Assembly (NCBI GenBank): GCA_947069175.1
Contig: CAMTDV010000017.1
Span: 50,043,137 to 50,107,136 of the forward strand
Source of the DNA: Scalesia atractyloides
Taxonomy: Eukaryota; Streptophyta; Magnoliopsida; Asterales; Asteraceae
Direction of reading: 5' to 3'
DNA length: 64,000 bases
Part shown: in pieces, positions 34,584 to 45,774 of the stretch
How the letters are laid out: each line of letters starts with the position of its first letter
How positions within the stretch are numbered: the stretch's first letter is position 1
Notes under the pieces: model-generated
Database searches by the model: none
The model's input: the letters and a program-made list of their open reading frames with translations, nothing else
What the model was told of the DNA's origin: nothing
Position numbers and translations under genes: made by a program

Positions 34584-35006
34584 TGTTGGATCGCTCCACG
34601 ATTAGCATAGGAACCTAAAATTGGTATCTAACATTCGTATAGGCGGAAACTATATGACGTGTTAATCGACTATGCAAAGATTACTTGTTTAATATTTGTT
34701 TATTGATCTTAAATGTCAAATACATGTCAAAACCAGATCAGGCAGAGCTTCGCCATACAAGTGACAAAGTTGCAGAAGTTACAAATGAAAAACACAGGTC
34801 ACCTATTTATAGTTTTACAAGTTCGCTTGGAACGACACAAGTTCGGGCGAACTTGTCTTGAACAAGTTCGGCCGAACTTGTTTCAACATTACAATCCCGG
34901 GCGAACTTGATCAACTATATACATAAATACGACTATTTCTAATGTATTCTAGCCCAAACTAAACAGACTCGATCCAAGACTAAAACATAGACATTATGTA
35001 CTAACA
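34584..35006 (-). repeat. Element C 5' LTR
   Basis: 423 bp; on the plus strand it starts TGTTGGATCGC and ends ACTAACA. It contains palindromes at 34815-34910 upstream (in element sense) of the TATA box at 34804-34811. Only the outermost bases and the general layout resemble the LTR of B. Confidence 0.88.
34804..34811 (-). promoter_or_regulatory. TATA box of element C LTR
   Basis: TATTTATA on the plus strand, i.e. TATAAATA in element sense, directly downstream of three palindrome copies. Confidence 0.68.
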
Positions 35007-36376
35007 GTTAACCTATCCTCCGCAATGATCATTTTTCCTACATCCACCCAACCAATACCTACACCAACAAGAATTCCTGATCATCTACCATCACCTGCAC
35101 TCAAGTTCAAGAGGAGAAAGGTCACCAAGGTCATAAATGAAGATGAGATCTTCCTGCTCCACTTCCATTGTCATCACAACCTCTGACTTCCACAACATTT
35201 GTTCAACAATCTTCCATTCAAGCCACTAATCAACCATTAAAAGTAGTTCCTGCAGCAGTAAAGTTTCCTCTTGATTTACCAACAGTAAAGGAGGAAATCA
35301 AGTCTTTCTACCTTGAAGAAGATCCTGAGAAAAGACTCATTCTATCTCTGGATGGCTATCCTAGACCAGCAAACATTAATGAATATTTAAAACTTAAAGC
35401 TAAACAAGCAGAGGATATAACCAAGAGAGATACAACTAGTAAAAGTGATAGAGAAGTACAAAACTATATGCAATACCAGCTGAGCAAAGTCAGAGTCTTG
35501 GAAGATTATGTTAGAGACTTGTGCAAGAAGCTGTCTAAAATGGAAGATCAGAGTTTAAAACAAGATTACATTGAGCACATCATGACAAACAGGAAGTACA
35601 CAGCTACCAGGGAACAGTTCAAGGATTGGACTGTGAGTGATCTAAGAGAAGAGATAGAAAAAATGTAAGAAATGCTGAAAGATCCTCACAAAAAGCCAAC
35701 TCCTCCAGACTGGAAGAAATACAAGAAAGTTTTACCTGACAGAGCTTTGAAAATTAAAAGAATGAAGGAATAATAGATCCAAAACAATTATGGTTCAAGA
35801 AATCAGGTCATCAGATGGGGAGAGTTGAGAGTGGTTGACACTTACAAAATGTTGGAAGAGAGAAGGAAGAAAGATCCTAGCATGCCTCCAAAGCCTGTTT
35901 ACTCATCAAAGGATGTGATTCATAAAGCTCAACACTCTAAAAAGTCTGTCTCATCATCTGCCCCTTCCACACTTGCTTTAAATCAATTAAAAAGGCAAGA
36001 GGAGATGGCTGAAGAAGATAAAAGAGTGTATGAACACATCAAAGAAGGGATACAATGCATGATTGACTACCATACTGATGAAGCCAGTAAAAAGCTTGCA
36101 GAAGATCTATCTTAGTTGGGAAGTCAATCAAATCAACCAACCTCAACAATAAAATACCATCCTACAAAGCCATCAGACCCAAAAATTCTAAAGTGGAAAG
36201 TTGACAAAAACTCCCACGAATTAACTTTGCTCAAGTCTAATGGCGTTGCTACCAAGATGAGAATGGAGGATGCATATGAGCTATGTGTAGAAGACCTTCA
36301 AGAACCTATGGATCTGGTACTTGACAAGGATGATGATGAAATGTCTCTAAACTTTGAATTACAATTTAAAGGATAA
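35007..36376 (+). pseudogene. Element E downstream ORF (5' end cut by element C)
   Basis: Readable as open pieces 35168-35668, 35825-36115 and 36116-36376 in nearly one frame, with stops at 35666, near 35771 and at 36113. The protein is rich in Lys and Glu, has helices likely to form coiled coils, and ends in an acidic segment. It has no similarity I can see to the ORF3 of B, C and D, although its position is the same. Function unknown. Element C interrupts it upstream. The frame breaks once more near 35150. Confidence 0.7.
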
Positions 36377-36438
36377 ATCAGAGAATTTCTGTTGAGGAAT
36401 AAAAACCAAGAATAAATAAGTGTTTTGGCATCATCTGT

Positions 36439-36451
36439 TCTAGGGGGAGAT
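36439..36451 (+). other. Polypurine tract, element E
   Basis: TCTAGGGGGAGAT directly before the LTR start TGTTGG. Confidence 0.85.
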
Positions 36452-37075
36452 TGTTGGAATTGAACCCTATACAAAGGAACATATGATATAAAGCCAACAA
36501 CACTATCTGGGGTTTGGTTACAACTATCAGAGGTTACAACCTCTATGTATATACAATGCTTTCTAGAAGATCTGACTCCTATCATCTGTCTCAACAATTG
36601 TCAACGGTCTGCCAGAAGAACAGAGATCAGAGGATAGAGATCAGAGTTAGTTTATTATTTTAATATTCAATGTAATAGTGCTTTGCACTATCAGATGATA
36701 GATAGCAGTGTTTTCAGTTAGTTATTTAGTTGTAAATGTCTCTATCAACCCTGATGTCATCAAAGATGCTCAGTGGTTAGATAGTTAGTATAAATAGGTG
36801 AATCGTTGTAACATTTGAACTGTCTATTAAAAAGATCATTCACCAATCATCTTCTCTGAGTTTTCTGTACTATCAAACTGTTGTAATTGGCTGGGGGGAG
36901 TTTGTGAATCACATGAAAAGTTTATCAACTTGAAAGCATGATAACGATGAAAACAAGCGACCTTTACTTGTAGTAAAAGTTTTCCATCTTATTCCGCTGC
37001 ATTTATTTTACAATTCAATCATATTTCCATTATATGAAACAAAAACTACAAGTAAATCAAACTCAGATCCTAACA
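36452..37075 (+). repeat. Element E 3' LTR
   Basis: 624 bp, TGTTGGAATTG...CCTAACA, with TATAAATA at 36789-36796. No copy of the shared palindrome is present. The partner LTR is not in the window, so the borders rest on the polypurine tract on one side and the abrupt start of gypsy RT on the other. Confidence 0.82.
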
Positions 37076-37418
37076 GAGGACATTCCTAAAACCGCTTTCA
37101 TACTAGATACGGTCACTATGAATTTGTAGTCATGCCTTTCGGTTTAACCAATGCGCCCGCGGTTTTCATGGATTTGATGAACCGTGTGTAAGTTATACTT
37201 GGATCTTTTTTTGATTGTTTTCATAGATGACATACTAATCTACTCTAAACCCCAAGACGAACATGAGCAACACTTGTGTCTAATCCTCTAACTCCTTCGC
37301 ACCGAACAACTATATGCCAAATTCTACAAGTGTGAATTTTAGCTAAAAAAAGTTCAATTTCTCGGCCATATCATGAATGAGTCCTAAATTCGTTCGTTCC
37401 TTGGATCAGCGGGTTATT
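37076..37418 (+). pseudogene. pol: Remnant F: Ty3/gypsy reverse transcriptase fragment
   Basis: The fragment reads as the gypsy RT from the I-P-K-T-A-F block through M-P-F-G-L-T-N-A-P to the R-S-F-L-G region, homologous to 18805-19205 of element A. It has a stop after M-N-R-V, a damaged catalytic block, and an internal loss of about 70 bases near 37380. It is the oldest layer in view: element E lies on its left and element G on its right. Confidence 0.85.
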
Positions 37419-38205
37419 TGTAACACCCCAAAAACGTCGCAGCGGAAATACAAACGTAATGGTGACGGAAGTTGGTGCCCATAAATATCTTAGTGGATGA
37501 TGCATCGTTAATTTTGGACATAATACTTAATTAAAATATTTTTTAAAATTTAAACATAAACCACAACCATAACATAGTTAAGTTGTATTGATCCTTATGG
37601 ATCTTAATACAGTCAGTCCCAATAAATTTTAAAAGTGTCCAAAGTTATTTATTAAACAAACATGCATCACAACCACAAGATACGCCAAAGATTCCTGAAG
37701 CCATGCTCAAGTACCTGAAGAACACGTTAAAATCAAGTGTCAACACAAAGGAGGGTGAGCTCACATATTCAAATTTAAAATAATTTGATACAAGGAAAAA
37801 CTTTCTAGTTATGTGTTTACTATCAAAACATCCAAATAATATTTTCTAAAGTCAATTTTATTTCCTTAATAAAAATCCATGTGTCAGCCGTCGCAAGCGT
37901 TTCCCCGAAACCTCCGAACTAAGCATCTTCCCAAATTTCACATATTAAATTTATTTTACATCCATTTTTTCAAATTCGTAAGTTTGCAAGACATTACGAG
38001 CTATATATTAACATTAAGGGTATAATCAACGCTAGACAATAACAAAATATAAATTCGTCGCTTGACATGACACGGAGCTACCGGTCACGACGGGGTTGTC
38101 AACCCGATAGATCTATCAACAATTCCACGCAATCCATATTAATGATTAAATGGCTAAGTTTGCGCAAAGTGCCCGCAATGGGTCACCCAAGGTGCCAACC
38201 TTATG

Positions 38206-38241
<36 letters not shown>

Positions 38242-41200
38242 TACTAAAATGATAAAATTTAATATAACACGTTGTACGAATCCCCAACATCCCCACCGAA
38301 ACGTAAGCCTAATCCCGATACTTACAGTCGTTCTATCCCATAACGCCGTAAAATCCCGTTTCATCCTCGAAACGCATATATCATTATTCCAAAATCCATT
38401 CATCCCGAAACATATTTATATCCAAAACCATGTTTTTCTCCAAAAACATATCACATAATTTCCAAATCATATTTTCCACGAAAATATATTTATAGTTTAA
38501 TCAAAGGCATATTTTATACGAAAATGTATACTTATCCTATTAAGGCTTGTTCTTCCCCAAAACATATACTAAAACAGTAAAAAGAGGGTTTAGTGACACT
38601 CACCTTTGGGTGCGTAATTAAATTAGCGCAATCCCACAATTTGATTCTACACGTCCTAACATACGTAGGCACGATTTAATAATCAATATATTACAAAATT
38701 CCTATGTTTCTCCAATACTTAGAATTTTCACATAACTTTGGGATTTTCTCGAAAAGTTATTATTTTTGGTTTTGTTGGCATATTAATATATATATGAGTT
38801 CATATATATATTTTAAGATTTTGCGACTTGAACAATTTTATTGGTGATCTTAATGTTTTATCCGTTACACTCCCGTTTATAAATACTATATATCTACGAT
38901 TTGCGCGTCGTAATATATATATACATAAACGTGCATATATTCACAATATCATAACACGCGAAAACTCATTAACTTATTTATTTATCATTTTTAAAGCATG
39001 CATACATGAAATAACTAATTAAGTTAACCTATGTATCAATTATCATGCTCGATAAATAAGTTACACATTTAATGCGATTTTTACCGATTCTACCTTTTTA
39101 AACATACAAGCGTACATGCATAGTCTTAATTCCCGCTATCATGTCAACGCTTAACATATTATCATATTCACATATTTAAATCACGTAACACATTTTAACA
39201 CATAAGGTTCACCCATGAACAACCCATTCTAGTGTATGTTGAAAAATGTGTATTTTAGCAATTCGGTAACGTTTTTCGGGTGCCGAAAGTCACATATGAC
39301 TAACCAAACACCAAATAAACAAAATGATACTTATATTTAAACTAAAAATATCAGTTTATTTACTGATTTAAAACAGTTTCATAAAAACCCTCTTAAAAAG
39401 ACGATTTTTACCGTTTTTATCGCATAGTTTTGCGTCAAACGTTACCCTAACCATCCGAACTCGAAACGACTTCAAATTTTAACATAATACATGTTATATA
39501 CTGAATAAAATTATGGTTATAATCAGATTAGTGCAGTTTTTGTGTAAGCCACATAACTCATGCGATTTCACACATTTTACAACTTTTTAAGCACATAGTA
39601 CTAGATGCAAAGCTAGTATACTTTATATCAAAGTTCCATACCACTTTTATACATGAGATAACCTTATTTTTAAGATTTATTTACTAATCTAAAACCATTT
39701 TATTATAACATGATTAAATTCTCATTTTATGTACATACATGCACATGCATGACTAGGTACAAGCACTTAATGCACATACATCATGTTTTCATCATTTTGT
39801 ATGAACTAACATGCATCCAACATGTATTTATTTCATGTTCATACATTCAAGAACACCATCTTCATATAAACATCATCATCATCAAATCATTGGACATAAA
39901 TGCATGTATTATGTTCTTGCATATTTAAGAACTAACAACAAAATTTTGTATGTATGCATATACATATGTATATACACGGCTCACATACATATATGCACAA
40001 GATTTCAAAGTTCAACTTTTCATCATATCCTTTTTAAATCACTAAAAACCTTTTAGAACATTCTCTTATGACAACTTTTGATGCATGCATGAACTTGAAA
40101 CTTTACAAGTATCATGTAAATCAAGAATCATTCAAGAACCAAAACTCAATCTCATATATACACATATACATACTCACGGCCACCCCCCCACACACACATA
40201 TATATATATATATACATATCCATTTTTATTTCTTTTAAAAACCCATTTGTGGTTGTTTTCAAGTTAGTGTTTAAACACAAGAACATGAGAAACTTTTATC
40301 ATCATCATCAACATTCATCAAGAATCAAGAACAAGTTTTTAAAGATGAATGTTATACCTTCAAGATTCTTGTGAGTTTTGAACAAGAGTTGATGATATGA
40401 AGCTTGGATTTTGCTTGAAACACTTGGAAATTACCTCCAAACCTTCAAATGGACTTGAATCTTGTTTGAATGATTATGAATCTTCAAGAATGAAGTTTGA
40501 AAATGAAAATGGATGTGTGTGTGTGAGGGTGTTTGGCCACGAGCTTGAGAGAGAGAGGGAGTGAAGATTTGATTTGATTTTGAATGGGTTTAATGGAGTG
40601 TGTATCTTGTCTACATGATTACTTGATCTTCCCAATGTGCACACTTGTCTAAATTGAAGGATAAATAAAAAAGGTGGGCTGCCATTAGGCCACCACCTAT
40701 GGCCACACACACATAAATTTTATATACTTACACATATATATACTATTTACTGGTATTTAACTGGATACCGGGTATTTTATCTAGTGTTTTAACTGCGTTT
40801 TAACGCGTTTTAAATTATTTTCAGTTCTCTATAAAAATAAACACACCAGAATATTACTAATCAATATCTTATTTTCCAGGACCGGTTACGTTGTCGGTAA
40901 TTGGCAGTATGCGCGCTGTGTTGCGTAGTACACGCTTAAATTCGCAAAATAGGGATTTTAAGCGTTTTAATTTATATTTATCATTCTATAAAAATAACTT
41001 GTCAAATTATTATTATAAAAATTATTCGTTGCTCTGAACTGGCTTTTGTCAGATATGCGCAGTATCGCGCAGTACGCGCTTAAACTCGAAAAATAGAGTT
41101 TCTTAGCGTTTTAAATTATTTTTCCTCACGATTATGATTAAATATATTATTTAACTCATATCGGATTATTTTTAGGATTTTAACATTATTCGGCGGTCAC

Positions 41201-41396
41201 CGACGTTCGTTTCGCATTTTATCCGTTACGCGATAAGCGTTTATCCTAATATTGCCAACGAAATTTTATCAAACTTCGGATTTACCAACACATCAAATAC
41301 CATATATAAACATCATAAATAATCAAATACGGCCTTTTATTCATTCATGACACGTGTTACAATTGTACGGGTCAGCCTAAATAGCCGGGTGTCACA
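37419..41396 (-). repeat. Element G 3' LTR (complete, 3978 bp)
   Basis: On the plus strand TGTAACACCCC...GGGTGTCACA. The first 1.96 kb align with 47404-48051 and 62571-64000. No coding frame resembles a known protein; the open frames around 39710-40710 are AT-rich or Ser/Thr-rich noise. It includes a (TA)n run at 38208-38240 and a CA/TA run at 40190-40216. At about 38331 it lacks a 60-base stretch that the other copy has at 62811-62871. Confidence 0.9.
38208..38240. repeat. (TA)n microsatellite in element G LTR
   Basis: About 15 TA units. The matching place in the other LTR (62716-62726) has only about five, so it has changed length since insertion. Confidence 0.9.
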
Positions 41397-41412
41397 GTCT
41401 CCCCCTGTTTAA
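41397..41412 (-). other. Polypurine tract, element G
   Basis: GTCTCCCCCTGTTTAA on the plus strand; in element sense a run of purines (AGGGGGAGAC) borders the 3' LTR. Confidence 0.9.
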
Positions 41413-41433
41413 GGAATTTCGTCCCCGAAATTC

Positions 41434-42429
41434 TTACACTACAGGTTTCGTTTTCGTACTAGACTTAAAGAGATGCGGATATTTTCGTTGCATTTGGTCC
41501 TTTTGTTCCCATGTGAACTTGGGTCCACGCTTGGAATTCCAGCGAACCTTGACCAACTTAATCCGACTCCTTCTGAGCTTCTGAATCTTCTCATCCAGAA
41601 CTTCAACTGGTTCCTCGATAAATCTCAATTTATCATATACTTGAACCTCATTAGGGGATATGATTAGTGTCTCATCTGACAGACACTTTCTCATGTTGGA
41701 AACATGAAACACGTAATGAACTCCATTCAAATCTTGCGGCAACATAAGCCTATACGCGACTGACCCAACTCGAGATGCGATTTCGAAAGGACCTATATAC
41801 TGTGGGCTTAGCTTTCCCCCTTTTCCAAATCTAACAACACCTTTCCAAGGTGACACTTTCAGCAGAACATGATCTCTGACTTGAAACTGCAACGATTTCC
41901 TTTGGTTATCTACATAACTTTTCTGTCGATCGGCGGTAGCTTTTAACCTTTCCTTGATCTGGACAACCTTGTCGGTGGTTTCCTGGATAAGCTCACGTCC
42001 GGTTAGTTGCCTTTCGCCAACTTCAGCCCAGCACAAGGGCGATCGACATTTCCTTCCATACAAAGCTTCAAACGGAGCAGCTTTGATACTAGCGTGGTAA
42101 CTATTGTTGTAAGAAAACTCTGCCAACGGCAAATGAGTATCCCAACATCCACCAAAATCAATCACGCACGCTCTCAACATATCCTCTAACGTCTGAATGG
42201 TTCTCTCACTCTGACCATCCGTTTGAGGATGATATGCATTACTCATGTCCAAACGAGAGCCTAGCGACTCCTGAAGAGATCGCCAAAATCTGGAGTCAAA
42301 TCGTCCATCTCTATCAGAGATAATTGACACAGGCACTCCATGTCGGGCTACAATCTCGTTAAGGTACAACTGCGATATCTTTTCCGTCTTGTGTGTTTCC
42401 TTAATGGGCAAGAAATGAGCAGACTTCAT
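41434..42429 (-). CDS. pol: Element G integrase core and chromodomain-like tail
   Basis: The frame is open for 331 residues. It contains I-S-D-R-D-G-R-F (second catalytic Asp), Y-H-P-Q-T-D-G-Q-S-E-R (Glu), F-S-Y-N-N-S-Y-H, G-D-H-V-L-L-K-V-like and G-P-F-E-I modules, and a tail with V-K-V-R-W, F-T-W-E and Y-P-H-L-F, typical of Tekay-type chromoviruses. The first catalytic Asp lies upstream, between 42430 and 42534, beyond a TAA at 42430-42432 and a stop at 42535. So the longest intact piece lacks the finger and one catalytic residue. Confidence 0.92.
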   Translation of the reverse strand: MKSAHFLPIKETHKTEKISQLYLNEIVARHGVPVSIISDRDGRFDSRFWRSLQESLGSRLDMSNAYHPQTDGQSERTIQTLEDMLRACVIDFGGCWDTHLPLAEFSYNNSYHASIKAAPFEALYGRKCRSPLCWAEVGERQLTGRELIQETTDKVVQIKERLKATADRQKSYVDNQRKSLQFQVRDHVLLKVSPWKGVVRFGKGGKLSPQYIGPFEIASRVGSVAYRLMLPQDLNGVHYVFHVSNMRKCLSDETLIISPNEVQVYDKLRFIEEPVEVLDEKIQKLRRSRIKLVKVRWNSKRGPKFTWEQKDQMQRKYPHLFKSSTKTKPVV

Positions 42430-42534
42430 TAATCAATCCACAATTACCCATATGGTGTCATGTCCACGTGACATATGGGGTAATTTGGTGATAAAGTCCA
42501 TTGCAAGATGCTCCCACTTCCATTTAGGAATCTC

Positions 42535-43326
42535 TTATTGCTGCAGAAGACCAGACGGCCTCTGATGTTCAGCCTTAACCTTCGAGCATGTCAGACATTT
42601 ACTTACATACACTGCAATATCTCTCTTCATATTCGGCCACCAATATAAGTCTTTAACATCCTGATACATTTTGGTAGAATCTGGGTGAATCGAATATCTA
42701 GACTTATGAGCCTCGTTCATAACCAGTTCACGTAGGTTACCTCTAAGCGGAACCCAAACTCGGTTCATGAAGTACATTACTTCATCCGCTTTTGGTATCA
42801 GTTCACATTCCAAACCTCTCAAACCTTCTCTACTCAGGTTCTCATCTTTCAAAGCTTCTCGCTGTGCATTACGAATTCGATCAGTCAAATTCGTTTGTAT
42901 GGTCAAACCCAAAGCACGAACGCGTAGAGGCTTCTCCCGCTCCTTCCTACTGAGCGCGTCAGCAACAACATTCACTTTTCCCAGGTGATAACGAATATCA
43001 CACTCGTAATCATTGAGTAACTCTACCCAATGCCGCTGTCGCATGTTGAGTTCCTTCTGATCAAAGATATGCTGGGGGCTCTTACGGTCTGTGTAAATCG
43101 TACAATTCGTGCCATACAAATAATGTCTCCAAATCTTCAAAGTGAATACAACAGCTCCCAACTCTAAATCATGAGTTGTGTAGTTCTTCTCATGCACTTT
43201 CAGTTGTCTGGATGCATAGGCTATCACTTTGTCCTTCTGCATAAGCGCGACCAAGGCCCAAACGTGACGCATCACAATATACAACAAAACCGTCATTTCC
43301 CTCTGGCAGGGATAGGATAGGTGCAC
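42535..43326 (-). CDS. pol: Element G RNase H and integrase zinc finger
   Basis: The reading frame is open for 263 residues. RNase H: A-Y-A-S-R-Q-L, E-L-G-A-V-V-F-T-L and N-V-V-A-D-A-L-S-R (about 42955). Integrase finger: H-K-S-R-Y-S-I-H-P and C-L-T-C-S-K-V-K. The first RNase H block (Y-C-D-A-S) is in the previous frame near 43265, so there is a frameshift between them. It ends at a TAA next to L-L-Q-Q, just before the first catalytic Asp of integrase. Confidence 0.9.
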   Translation of the reverse strand: MHLSYPCQREMTVLLYIVMRHVWALVALMQKDKVIAYASRQLKVHEKNYTTHDLELGAVVFTLKIWRHYLYGTNCTIYTDRKSPQHIFDQKELNMRQRHWVELLNDYECDIRYHLGKVNVVADALSRKEREKPLRVRALGLTIQTNLTDRIRNAQREALKDENLSREGLRGLECELIPKADEVMYFMNRVWVPLRGNLRELVMNEAHKSRYSIHPDSTKMYQDVKDLYWWPNMKRDIAVYVSKCLTCSKVKAEHQRPSGLLQQ

Positions 43327-44613
43327 TACACAACTTCTCCTTCAATATCCGAAAAGCTTCCTCCTGCTTCTCTGTCCAATCAAACTTCTTATCCTTCTGG
43401 GTCAATAACGTTAATGGTTGCGCTATTCTATAAAAATTCTCAATGAATCTTCTATAATACCCAGCAAGTCCTAAGAATTGCCGCACCTCTGACGGAGTCT
43501 TTGGCGCTTCCCAATTCTTAATCGCCTCAATCTTTGACGGGTCCACATGTATACCTTTCTCATTTATGACATGACCGAGGAAATGCACCTCTCGAATCCA
43601 AAATTCACATTTAGAGAACTTGGCATACAACTTCACTTTCCTCAACAGCTCCAGAATCATCTTCAAATGTTGCTCATGATCTTCTTTGGTTCGCGAATAG
43701 ATTAGTATATCGAGAATACTATCACGAATTTGTCCAAATAGGGTTTGCATACCCTGTTCATGAGATCCATGAACACTGCAGGCGCATTAGTTAAGCCAAA
43801 AGGCATGACTAAGAACTCATAATGGCCATAGCGTGTTCTAAAAGCAGTCTTCAGAACATCTTCCTCAACAATCTTCAACTGGTGATAACCTGAACGCAGG
43901 TCTATGTTTGAGTAGTAGCTTGATCCTTGAAGCTGGTCGAACAAATCATCGATTCTTGGCAACGGGTACCGATTCTTGATAGTCAGCTTGTTCAACTCTT
44001 TGTAATCAATACACATTCTGAAGGAACCATCTTTCTTTTTCACAAACAAAACAGGCGCTCCCCAAGGCGAAAAGCTTAGTCGTATGAAACCTTTGTCTAA
44101 TAGCTCTTGAAGCTGCTTTGACAACTCTTTAATTTCTAACGGTGCTAATCTGTAAGGAGATTTTGCAATCGGCGCAACACCGGATACTAGATCAATCTTA
44201 AACTCGATTTGTCGCGCAGGGGGTAATCCAGGCAAGTCTTCAGGTAAAACTTCCGGATAATTGCGAACTACAGGAATTTCTTCAATCTTCCCACTTTCGG
44301 CATTTGTATCCACTACGTTAACCCAGAACACATGATAGCCCTTACACAACATCTTGTGCATCTTCATAACACTAACCACTTTTGATACTCGACTCGATCG
44401 GTCACCGTGAACAACTATAGCTTCACCACCACCAGGACGAGGTATCCGCACTTGTTTCTCCGAACAAATGATCTCAGCTCCGTTCTTGGATAGCCAATCC
44501 ATCCCAATGACTACATCGAAACTACCCAGCTCCACTGGTAATAAATCGATACTAAAACTATGATTGCATAACCGAATTCTACAACCACGAATAACTTCGC
44601 TAGTCTCCATCAA
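43190..44613 (-). pseudogene. pol: Element G protease end and reverse transcriptase (catalytic site damaged)
   Basis: The upper piece 43702-44613 has the second protease block (V-I-G-M-D-W-L), P-x-D-L-P-G-L-P-P, the RT fingers and palm with D-Y-x-E-L-N-K and M-P-F-G-L-T-N-A-P. The lower piece 43190-43750 has S-K-C-E-F-W and the RNase H start. They meet at 43715-43735, where the catalytic F-I-D-D motif should lie. Here a few bases are missing, the frame shifts and only one Asp of the pair can still be read. This RT is therefore inactive whatever happens elsewhere. Confidence 0.9.
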
Positions 44614-44624
44614 TTTACCATTTG

Positions 44625-45088
44625 CTATATTGAGTACTTTTTATTTAGCTTATTTGTTTGAGAACACAGAAATGGTTCAAAGTTTTTCGAAACAAAACTC
44701 AAGTCAACACCAGTATCAAATAGTACGAACGTAGAATGGTCATTGATTAGGAACGTACCGGTAACAACTGCAAGATCATCACATGCATTCCCAGCATTCA
44801 ACTCAAAAGCTCTGCCCCTGGCATTCTGCCCCTTCACATTCGGACAGTTCCTCTTGTAGTGTCCCTGCTCTCCGCATTCAAAGCATCCCTCGAGCTTAAC
44901 TCCCTCCGACGTACTCTTAGCATAGCACTCGCGAGTAATATGACCAGTTCGACCACATCTGGCACATTTTCCCTGCTCATCACCGTGAGTCTTGTTCGCT
45001 GAACCACTTCCGCCATCCCTGGCATTATCCTTCCTTTAACCACTCGAATTAGCCACATATGCTTTCCCCAAATCGCGTTTCTTCTCAC
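44625..45088 (-). pseudogene. gag-pol: Element G nucleocapsid with two CCHC knuckles, and protease start
   Basis: Two standard C-x2-C-x4-H-x4-C knuckles lie at about 44930-44970 (reading C-A-R-C-G-R-T-G-H) and 44845-44885 (C-F-E-C-G-E-Q-G-H-Y-K). The protease active site F-D-T-G follows, with codons at 44709-44717. The frame changes between knuckle and protease near 44835, and a stop near 44625 separates the D-T-G block from the rest of the protease. In A only one knuckle is clear, so G and A differ here. Confidence 0.87.
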
Positions 45089-45774
45089 GCTTCACATCGG
45101 AATCTTTTCTCGAGCTCTCAGACTTTCGCTTCCGTGAATCCCCAGATCTACGCTCAGAACGCTCTGATCGGTCAGATTTGCCATCCGCCTTGACTTTTCC
45201 CGACGACTTCCCATTCTCCTCTTTCCTGTTAAGGTTACTTTTGCGAGCAGCATCATCCGCTAACGATTTCTCTCGAGTAGTAGCTTCCAGATAGGTAGTG
45301 GGCTTCGCTGACGTAACCATACTACGAATTTGCGGCGACAATCCCCATATATACCTTTTTGACCTTAACATACTCAGGAGTGACCATTCTTAGAACCAAT
45401 CTTGTCAAATCATTGAACCGAGACGTATAAGCTCTGACGTTCAGGCCTTCTATGGTCAAATTCCAGAAGTCAGTCTTAATCTTCTATCTCACTAGGCGGG
45501 CAGTATTCCTTAAGAAGCATCTCTTTTAGTTCATTCCAGGTAAGACCGTAAGCCGCATCTTCGACCAAAATCTGAACTTGAGTGTTCCACCAGGATAAAC
45601 CTTCATCGAGAAACGAACACGAAGCATACCTAACCCTCTGATCAGCAGTATAACCGCTGATGGCCAACACAGATTCCATCTTCTCGATCCATCTAGTGAT
45701 TTCAAGAGGCCCTTCAGCACTGGTAAATGATGGTGGGTTACAGATCTTAAATGTTTTATACGTACATCCATGCA
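45036..45774 (-). pseudogene. gag: Element G gag capsid (broken)
   Basis: Open pieces 45476-45774 and 45036-45371 give the gypsy gag capsid core: C-T-Y-K-T-F, G-P-L-E-I-T-R-W-I-E-K-M-E-S, a W-W pair, and L-L-K-E-Y-C-P-P, then W-G-L-x-P-Q-I-R and a long Lys/Ser/Arg-rich stretch leading to the knuckles. The gap 45372-45475 reads on in other frames, so at least two frameshifts are present. The N-terminal part appears as a separate piece at 45864-46039. Confidence 0.85.

Larger units (their letters stand above)
23065..35006 (-). mobile_element. Element C: Sirevirus-like Ty1/copia retrotransposon, 3' end outside window
   Basis: Minus-strand element with one LTR in view (34584-35006, its 5' LTR). 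It has a tRNA-Met primer site, a palindrome-rich leader, gag, protease, integrase, RT, RNase H, an internal polypurine tract, a spacer and part of ORF3. It has the same plan as B and D, but protein and LTR are clearly divergent, so it is a separate family. Element A interrupts ORF3 at 23064; the rest must lie before the window. C is itself inserted in the 3' ORF of element E, with GTTAA at 35007-35011 as the half of its target duplication that is visible. Confidence 0.92.
35007..37075 (+). mobile_element. Element E: copia-type LTR retrotransposon, 3' end only
   Basis: Seen: the end of a downstream ORF, a polypurine tract and a complete 3' LTR ending at 37075. Its left part was displaced by element C and lies outside the window. 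The layout (large extra ORF directly before the polypurine tract, LTR starting TGTTGGAAT) matches a Sirevirus-like copia, but no pol is in view, so the superfamily is inferred. The right flank is an old gypsy RT fragment. Confidence 0.8.

Noticed and set aside
37076..37418. F as part of element A, G or E
   Set aside because: It lies between the right border of E and the left border of G, reads on the plus strand while G is minus, and differs from A; it is an older fragment.
39710..40267. Several overlapping small open frames rich in His, Ile and Tyr
   Set aside because: Products of CATACA/TATA-rich DNA in the LTR of G; composition alone explains them.
40474..40710. Possible host gene fragment in the G LTR
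   Set aside because: Short, low-complexity Ser/His/Phe-rich frame in an AT-rich LTR; no exon structure or family resemblance.
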